Part shown: in pieces, positions 57,568 to 64,000 of the stretch
Layout: every line of letters begins with the position of its first letter
Numbering within the stretch: position 1 is the stretch's first letter
Source of the DNA: Lagopus muta
Lineage: Eukaryota; Chordata; Aves; Galliformes; Phasianidae
Direction: 5' to 3'
Assembly: GCF_023343835.1 (NCBI RefSeq)
Contig: NC_064437.1
Location: forward strand, 22,357,001 to 22,421,000
DNA: 64,000 bases
Translations under genes and position numbers: made by a program
Notes under the pieces: generated by a model
Told to the model about the DNA's origin: nothing
The model's database searches: none
The model's input: only the letters and a program-made list of their open reading frames with translations

Positions 57568-59033
57568 GTGGGTCGGGGGCTGTGAGGAGGGGGCGGCGGA
57601 ACGGGCCGGTGGGTGGGGGGAGCTGGGTGCAGCCCGTATCACTTCTTGGGAGGGTCTGGGTGATCTCACAGCTCATAGCAGGCTGTTAATCTTCGTCTTC
57701 CGGCCTGCGCGAGGGAAGCGGCAGTGCAGGGTAAGGCGCGTAGGAACTGCCGTACTGCGGGCTTTGTGAGCTCCCACCTCACGGAGGAATTCCGTTTAAA
57801 GAAAATGGTACGAAGCTAACCTTTAAATTGAGGACTGCAGAACGTGTCGTGTGTTAAACTTAAATTTCTCTTCAGTTTTAGAATGGGAAATAGGCTGCCC
57901 ACCTCTGTCGAGCTGTCTGATGCTGCTGCTGTGAATCAGATCCAGGTAACAGGTGATCCTCAAACTTAGTATTGCTCGCAGTGTTGGGGTTTAAACCTTG
58001 TAAAGTTACCCGTCCCAAGAGTTTGTTGCTGTAGTAGCAGATTGGTAGCTTGCTGCTTGTTTTCATACCCATTGGATACTGTTAAAATACACCAACTTAC
58101 TAACTTGAATGTTCTTTTGAATATATAGGAGGTAATCTCAGGCAACTGCGTGGTGATTTTCTCTAAAACAACATGCTTCTACTGCAGAATGGCAAAAAAA
58201 CTTTTTGAGGGTTTAAATGTCGATTACACAGCTGTAGAACTGGATGTGAATAAAAATGGAAGCCAGTTCCAAGACATTCTTGAACAGATGACGGGTGGCA
58301 GAACAGTAAGTATGGTTTTTTTTGCAAGTAATATGGCGATGAAGAACTTACACTGCACATTTTCCCTATGGGTTACAGCCATCTTGAGGTCTTAATTTTT
58401 GGTGGGCCAAGTAAATTTAGGATACAAGCTCTGAAAGTAAAAGCAAGAACTGCAAGAGAGTTCTGTGCTTGGTTTTCCTCTTCAGGTCTGAGAGGTGTTG
58501 TTTTCTGTAATGCTACTAAGGTCATTTAAGTATCAAACTCAGTTTTCATCTGCACGTACACTTCATTGTGTACAACACGTTTTATGTCTTAATTTTATGT
58601 AAGCCTTGCCTGACTCAAATTTTAAAAATTTATTACAATCTTCCATATAGTGATTTTATTTTCCTTTTGAGAGGAACACGTAAACAAAGTCTTCAATTTC
58701 TGTAGACATAAGTTATGCAATAATATTGAAACATGAATTTGTATATTATGAAATATTTACATTCTTATGTGTATATTCACACACACACACTCACGATGAG
58801 ACTGTAGTTTGTATGAACACAGAACAGTGCTTGCATGTGTATGGTGTTTGCTTAGATTTTGTTATTTGAAGTAACAAATGCAAATTTCACATTCCTGACA
58901 GGTCCCAAGAGTGTTTGTTAATGGGACTTTTGTTGGAGGTGCTACAGATACTCAAAGACTTCATGAAGAAGGCAAGCTGCTCCCATTAATTCATCAGTGT
59001 CAAGTGAAAACAAACTCTGGAACTACTATTTAG
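57533..59033 (+). CDS. GLRX2: Glutaredoxin 2 (four exons, 135 residues)
   Basis: Glutathione-dependent thiol-disulfide oxidoreductase of the thioredoxin fold, known in vertebrates as a mitochondrial (and, by isoform, nuclear or cytosolic) enzyme that can hold a [2Fe-2S] cluster. Coding exons are 57533-57567, 57882-57945, 58129-58305 and 58902-59033, with GT-AG introns and a single continuous frame. The N-terminus MFLQRALRLRGR is basic with no acidic residue, fitting a short mitochondrial presequence. The active site is CFYC (49-52), where mammals have CSYC. The cis-proline motif TVP (92-94) and the GG of VGGATD (104-105) are present. It lies head to head with CDC73, as in mammals. The ATG at 57533 has a strong Kozak context; a second ATG at 57883 would give a shorter cytosolic form. 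Confidence 0.95.
57882..57945 (+). CDS. GLRX2: GLRX2 exon 2
   Basis: 64 nt encoding the end of codon 12 and MGNRLPTSVELSDAAAVNQI Q. The acceptor used here is TTTTAG at 57876-57881. The CAG six bases earlier (ending 57875) is also in frame and would add two residues (F, R). The donor is GTAACA. The MGN start and the VNQIQ segment match the mammalian GLRX2 pattern. Confidence 0.9.
57946..58128 (+). other. GLRX2: GLRX2 intron 2
   Basis: A 183-bp GT-AG intron ending ATATATAG; nothing else recognised. Confidence 0.9.
58129..58305 (+). CDS. GLRX2: GLRX2 exon 3, active site
   Basis: 177 nt, whole codons, residues 34-92. It encodes EVISGNCVVIFSKTTCFYCR with the CFYC redox centre, then the MAKKLFEGLNVDYTAVELDV helix-strand region, ending TGGRT. 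The acceptor is ATATAG and the donor GTAAGT. Confidence 0.97.
58306..58901 (+). other. GLRX2: GLRX2 intron 3
   Basis: A 596-bp AT-rich intron with a short CA run near 58780; nothing else recognised. Confidence 0.9.
58902..59033 (+). CDS. GLRX2: GLRX2 exon 4
   Basis: 132 nt including the TAG stop, residues 93-135: VPRVFVNGTFVGGATDTQRL then the glutathione-binding C-terminal helix. The tail KTNSGTTI is not the KKSKRKEF type seen in human. The acceptor is CCTGACAG. Confidence 0.97.
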   Translation, partial: VPRVFVNGTFVGGATDTQRLHEEGKLLPLIHQCQVKTNSGTTI

Positions 59034-59585
59034 CCTCAGTTATCTTTTATATAAAATGGGTGAAAATTCAGACAAGTTAAAAAATCACTAAGATGTACTG
59101 CAACAGCTGGGCTTAAGCAGCTTCAGACTGTGCTTTTTTGAGTCTCAAGTGATTCTCTGACACAGACTTCATCAAACTGACAAATTTGTCTTCTTGCCTC
59201 AGCTTTACCACAACCACAGTGGCAGTTAACATTATGTATCTCTTGGAACCCAGGTCTAAGATAACCATGTCATTTTTGTTACATCCTCATAATATGCCTC
59301 ACACTATCAACTGTACAGGAGTTAAAAGTTGTTAAGAATCTTAGTGCCTGGGTGGTTTTTACTTGTTTTCTGCACATAAGTTTCATTTCTGGTTTTGTTC
59401 CCACCATTGCACTGCATGGTCAGTACAATGGCTCTGTAGGGGGCCACAAAGCAATTATGAAGCAACGAAGTTGTAGTGATGTTGCTGTGTAAAACGTGTT
59501 CAAAGTTCTGCTACTTCTACACTACTTGTACTACTCATTCAAGTGTTTTTGCCTCCTATTAAAAGCAGTACCTGTACTTGCGCTT
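59034..59585 (+). other. GLRX2: GLRX2 3' UTR (inferred extent)
   Basis: Non-coding sequence after the stop codon up to the first good poly(A) signal with a GU-rich downstream element. The end is inferred. Confidence 0.5.
59558..59563 (+). terminator. GLRX2: Candidate poly(A) signal of GLRX2
   Basis: ATTAAA, the common variant hexamer, 525 bp after the stop. It is followed 20-45 bp later by a GU/U-rich stretch (TTGCGCTTGTTTTGTGTTTT), the usual downstream element. Confidence 0.5.
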
Positions 59586-62500
59586 GTTTTGTGTTTTAAC
59601 AGTATTGAAACGCTGTATTTTGTGCAAATTCCATTGTAATTTTGTTTATTATTTAACTGTAATGTATGGGAACAAGTTATACAAACGGAATCAGTCAAGG
59701 AAGCCCAGTGGCAACATCCATTGTTCATTTTAATGGAAGCTGAGAGTAGAAGTGAGTCAGTTTCTTCATTGCCTTTCATAATCACTCTCAATCTGATCAG
59801 AGTCCAACAAAACCTTCAGCTACCCAGGCTTGCAAACAGCTCAGTTATCATGTTAAGACCAGCTAGGTTTTGATAGTACTGAAATACATTAAGATCTGCT
59901 GAAGATCTACAGAAGTCTTCCAAATCCAGCCAACTTTCTTTTAGTTCTTTTGTCATATATGTCTGTGGAAGCAGACATATTGCAGCAGCAGGCTGTTCTC
60001 TTGTGCCAGGCCTGGATATGAAGGGTGCAGGATGTCTGACTTCATTTGCCTCCCTCTAATTTCAATATCTGATCACCTCACTACTGAAGTTTAATTGGTG
60101 CAGTAAAAAGGGAGAAGATGCTTGCCATTTTAGAACATTTAGAACATGAGGTCACCACCTTGGTCTTTACTCTGCAGTACCAGTCTATATACTGTCATTC
60201 AGGAATAGCCTCGAGGTGTAAGCCAGATCACCTGTGCCTAATCTGCAGCTACAGACCATGTTATGAACCATTCAATGCTGTTTTGACACTTAAGGCCACA
60301 CACAATGAGTCCAATATGCATAGAGTTTATTTAGTATTTATATTCTACAGTCAAAAATGCAATTTACTAGCAGTATTAACTTGCAGTTAAATGTCTAAAA
60401 AACCTAAATTCAATAGTTTCAGTAAAATGTACATCCAAAGCCAGACCAACCAATGCCAAGACTTGGTTATTTCAAGAAAGCTCATATGTCAGTAGTAAAA
60501 ATTTCTTTCTTTAGTAAGAGACCATTACAGTACTAAAGATGCACAGTTTAGACTAAAAATGCTAGTCAAGGATTTTTATTCAGTCCTTCCTCAAGATAAC
60601 AAAAGCTCTACACTGATCTTTAGCTAACTAGGATTGCAAGACTATCATCTGAATTTGACAGCTTCCTTTTTGGGATGCAGGTTTGAAATAAATTTAAATA
60701 ATATTATTTGTAGAAAGTGTTCAGTATGCAGCTGGTCTGCACTGTGCATCTTTAATTCATGTAATTAGAGATAACACACTGACCTCGTGTTTTCACCATT
60801 GCAATTTACTACTTATTTTTTCTAATTTCATCATTGTCTTAAGTCTTGACAACAACACTCATTAAGTTAAACAAACAAGTGTGCATCTCTCCCTAAATTT
60901 ATACTTAAGAAAAGAATTTATTTTGCACATATATTGGTATCAAAGTATTCTTTGCCCATCATTCTTAGGCCAGTTATATCTTCTGACAAGGTTAATAATT
61001 GTGCACCTGGAAAGCCTGCAAATCCATAATGTAAGTACTCACGATATGCAAAGAAATTTTTCATTTTGTTCCCTGTTAGAAAAAGCCCCCAAACAATAGT
61101 TTAAAATAACCCTTCGAGTTCTAAATTTCAGAAGTCTCAGGGCATTGTCACTTAAGGCAATATTCCACTCCAATGGTTGAGAAAGCATGCTGCTTGCCTG
61201 CAGAGTCCAACAAGTGCCAATTTATTACAGAAAATCATGTTCTTAAGGCAATCAAAGGGTTAATTATGCTTCTTTTCAACTGCATTAAGGCTCCCCATCC
61301 AAATATTTTCTTGTTAATTTTGTGTAATTCCATAGAAAGCAGCAGCAAGACGGTGGCTTCGTTACCAGATAGCACAAAGCCACCACATTACGTTTAAGTT
61401 GTTTAAACATGATATGGCAGCTGAAGTGTGGTTCTACTCTGGGGAAAAAAAGGGAGGGAAGGAGGCATTCAAAGCCAATCATTAAAACTGTTGCTTTAAA
61501 AATAAATAAATAGAAAATCATCTCTAGAACAAAAGCTGTTTATCTTACCATAATTCTCTCCTTAGGATCTGAATGTTCAAAATTACCCCCTAAAATCCTC
61601 TGTAATAGGAATTATACTTAAGATAAGCACTCATCCAGCTCAAATACCACGCTCCTAAGAAGCTGGAAGCAAACTTTCTTTGTTATTTCACAAAGCAGAC
61701 AGAACTGTGAATGCACTCATCTGCTCATTTCTTCCACAGGATTCTTCCTCAAGAGTAGAACTACACTTCTAGTTGAGAACATAATGGAACAGACATTTCT
61801 TTGTAATTAGTTGCACTTAACAAAAAAAGCTGGTATCATCAGGAAAACAGCTATCTCCATTCATTATTTGTTAACAAAGCATTTGTGAAGTTCCCAACAT
61901 ACCATGTACACATATGCAAATATATAGATTTAGAATGCAGAAATACCCAGAGAAACCACACTTGACAGTATCAAAATCATCAATCCAGCTTTAAGCACAT
62001 TAACTTAAAGACATCAACTTTCTGCTTAAGTTAAAGTCTTAGCTCAGAGCAGCATACAGCCTTGTTTTACATTTCCCCCTTAAGTCTTACTTGGCAGCGT
62101 TGTACACTGTACTGTGTTGTGGTACAATGAAATCTATCATTTCAGCAAAATAGCCATTGGAAAAAATTACTCACAACCTATCTGTACTCTGTGAACCACT
62201 GCAAGCAGCTAAACAAACTGGCAAAATGCTTAACAAACAAGACAAAGCGTGAGCAAGATGAGTGACTGGTGCTCTGCTTTATTTCTACGCATTCTGTTAT
62301 TCAAATGTTTTCAATATTGCAGAGAAGCTGCCCATTCATCTAGAGGATTCATTCATATGTTTTTCTTGTTCTGCATGTAACAGCAACTTGACAATATTAA
62401 AGGGAATGGAAAGCTCGGACCCAAACTAATTCTGAAAAGAAGATTTACATTTGAGAAGCCGTTTTTAAATTATTCTGTGAAAATAGTACCATTTAATTGC

Positions 62501-64000
62501 AACGGCAGAGGCTGGATTTTTAAAAGAATAAAGACACTTTTGTAATTTATGCAACTTTTAAAACCAAAGATCTGACAAATACAGCAAATTAAATACTCTG
62601 TTAGAGAATTATATAACCAAAGAAAGGTAAATAAAGTTGTCCTGCTTTTAAAATTAAGTACTATGACATCAGTTGTGGAATAAATTGCTTAGCTAAGCTA
62701 TCATGCTCAACAATGGCATAAAGGCAGAACACAGGCAACAGAAGAGAGGAGGAGAGCATGGAGCAAAGAGAGATTCAAGTATAAACTAAAGTTCACTCAG
62801 TGATTGGAATGATGGGGAAAAAAAAGCCAACATGAGTAGAGAAAAGCAGAACATGGGAAAATATGGAAAAGCCAAACATCAGTGGAACCAACAGTAGTGC
62901 TTCTGGTATGACAGCTACAAGTTAGGTACACGATTAAGAAGAACAGTATCTTCTAATGGAGAAAAATATTTTCCTAGTGTTTTTTCAGTTGGAGCCATTG
63001 TTAAAATACATTTCCAAAATGACTGGTGTTCTTCTTTAGCCAAGAACATACACTCTATCGGATAGCCTCTCAACATCCTGCTCCCACAATTATTGAACTG
63101 TGGTTTAAAGCAGCAAGTTACTTTACAGCCAGTTATTAGCAGCCATTGCATACTGGGCAGTTAAACCAGCCTCACTAACTTTGTATCTAATTTAGACTGA
63201 CCTTTAGACTTCTTTGAGCACAGAAAACTGCAAATTAAGCCCCTGTGTAATTAAGACCTACAAGCATCCCAAACCCTGCTCTCTCTTGCTATACAATTCC
63301 TGGCACAAAATCTTAATTCTTGGCAAAATCACAACTGTCTTGATTCATTATACAATGGTGACTAATTGTATTATATTTAGAAGCCTTCCATATTCTTAAG
63401 TGTATCACTGCAGTGAAAAAGCCTGCCCCTCTGATGTCCACCGCTTACAGCTCTTCATTATAGATGAACATTTTACTTCAGCTGTGCTGCCAACCATTAG
63501 ATCCTTTCCTTAACGGTAAAGTGCCTGAATATTATTAGATTATGTCTTAGACTAAGAATTATTAGGGAATCTCACTGAAATGACAGTCAAACTGAAAGCC
63601 TATTAATGGTGACATGTATCAGGAAACCTGCATTCGCCCAGCTGCACTTTTAGACTTTAAGTGTTTATTCTGAACTTCACCATTTTTAAATTCTTTCCTG
63701 TTCTATTTTACAGGTAAACTGCAGAGCACAATTACAGCCCCATTTTTTGTTTTATTAGTCCAAGCGTTCCTCCAATGCAAAAGATACTATCAAATTGAGA
63801 AAGTGATGTCTCCTCTTTAGTGAAAGGGCAGGTTACTGATGGTGTATTGAATTATCACCTAAATTTAACAATTTTGTCTCAGGTCTTGTTTAAAAAAAAA
63901 TTGGAGCATGTTATATTACACATTACAATTGCTGCCCATTCACGTGTTCAGGTACCATTTTAGGAATTACCAGTTTATAGGAGAAATGTGTATTATAGCA
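59586..64000. other. Flank after GLRX2, no gene recognised
   Basis: 4.4 kb of AT-rich sequence without recognisable coding exons. Vertebrate synteny puts RO60 next, transcribed toward GLRX2 (minus strand here). I looked for its conserved C-terminal coding region on the minus strand and did not find it. Part of the stretch could be RO60 3' UTR, but that is only an inference. Confidence 0.5.

Noticed and set aside
62915-63151. 78-codon minus-strand frame considered as an RO60 or other terminal exon
   Set aside because: The translation does not match RO60's C-terminal region or any family I recognise.

Overview
The window is a piece of vertebrate, almost certainly avian (galliform/chicken-like) nuclear chromosome. 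Evidence: intron-split genes with GT-AG junctions, two copies of the 3' end of the bird/reptile LINE CR1, a CpG-island promoter, AT-rich introns with simple repeats, and proteins nearly identical to vertebrate B3GALT2, CDC73 and GLRX2. From memory of vertebrate synteny this is the conserved RO60-GLRX2-CDC73/B3GALT2 block. No prokaryotic, viral or mobile gene cluster is present.

Layout, left to right. 1-3.0 kb: flank upstream of B3GALT2, no recognisable gene. 3.08-4.34 kb (+): the complete single-exon coding region of B3GALT2, with a poly(A) signal near 4.66 kb. 4.7-57.2 kb: the 5' two thirds of CDC73 on the minus strand. Ten coding exons can be placed to the base; they add up to 972 nt (residues 1-324). 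Exon 11 onward, which would encode the C-terminal Ras-like domain, was not found and should lie left of the window. B3GALT2 therefore lies inside CDC73 intron 10 in the opposite orientation. 56.7-57.75 kb: a CpG island with a divergent promoter; the CDC73 and GLRX2 start codons are 377 bp apart. 57.53-59.03 kb (+): GLRX2, four exons, 135 residues. 59.6-64 kb: no gene recognised; RO60 is expected beyond the right edge.

Functionally, CDC73 (parafibromin, a PAF1 complex subunit acting on RNA polymerase II) and GLRX2 (mitochondrial/nuclear glutaredoxin) share a housekeeping promoter. Both start codons sit in YY1-type motifs. B3GALT2 (Golgi galactosyltransferase) is an independent nested gene.

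I did not find a new multi-gene system. The most notable things are a perfect 37-bp inverted repeat in CDC73 intron 5 that would fold into a very stable hairpin RNA, the unusual CFYC active site of GLRX2, the paired YY1-like start-codon motifs, and several young short tandem duplications.
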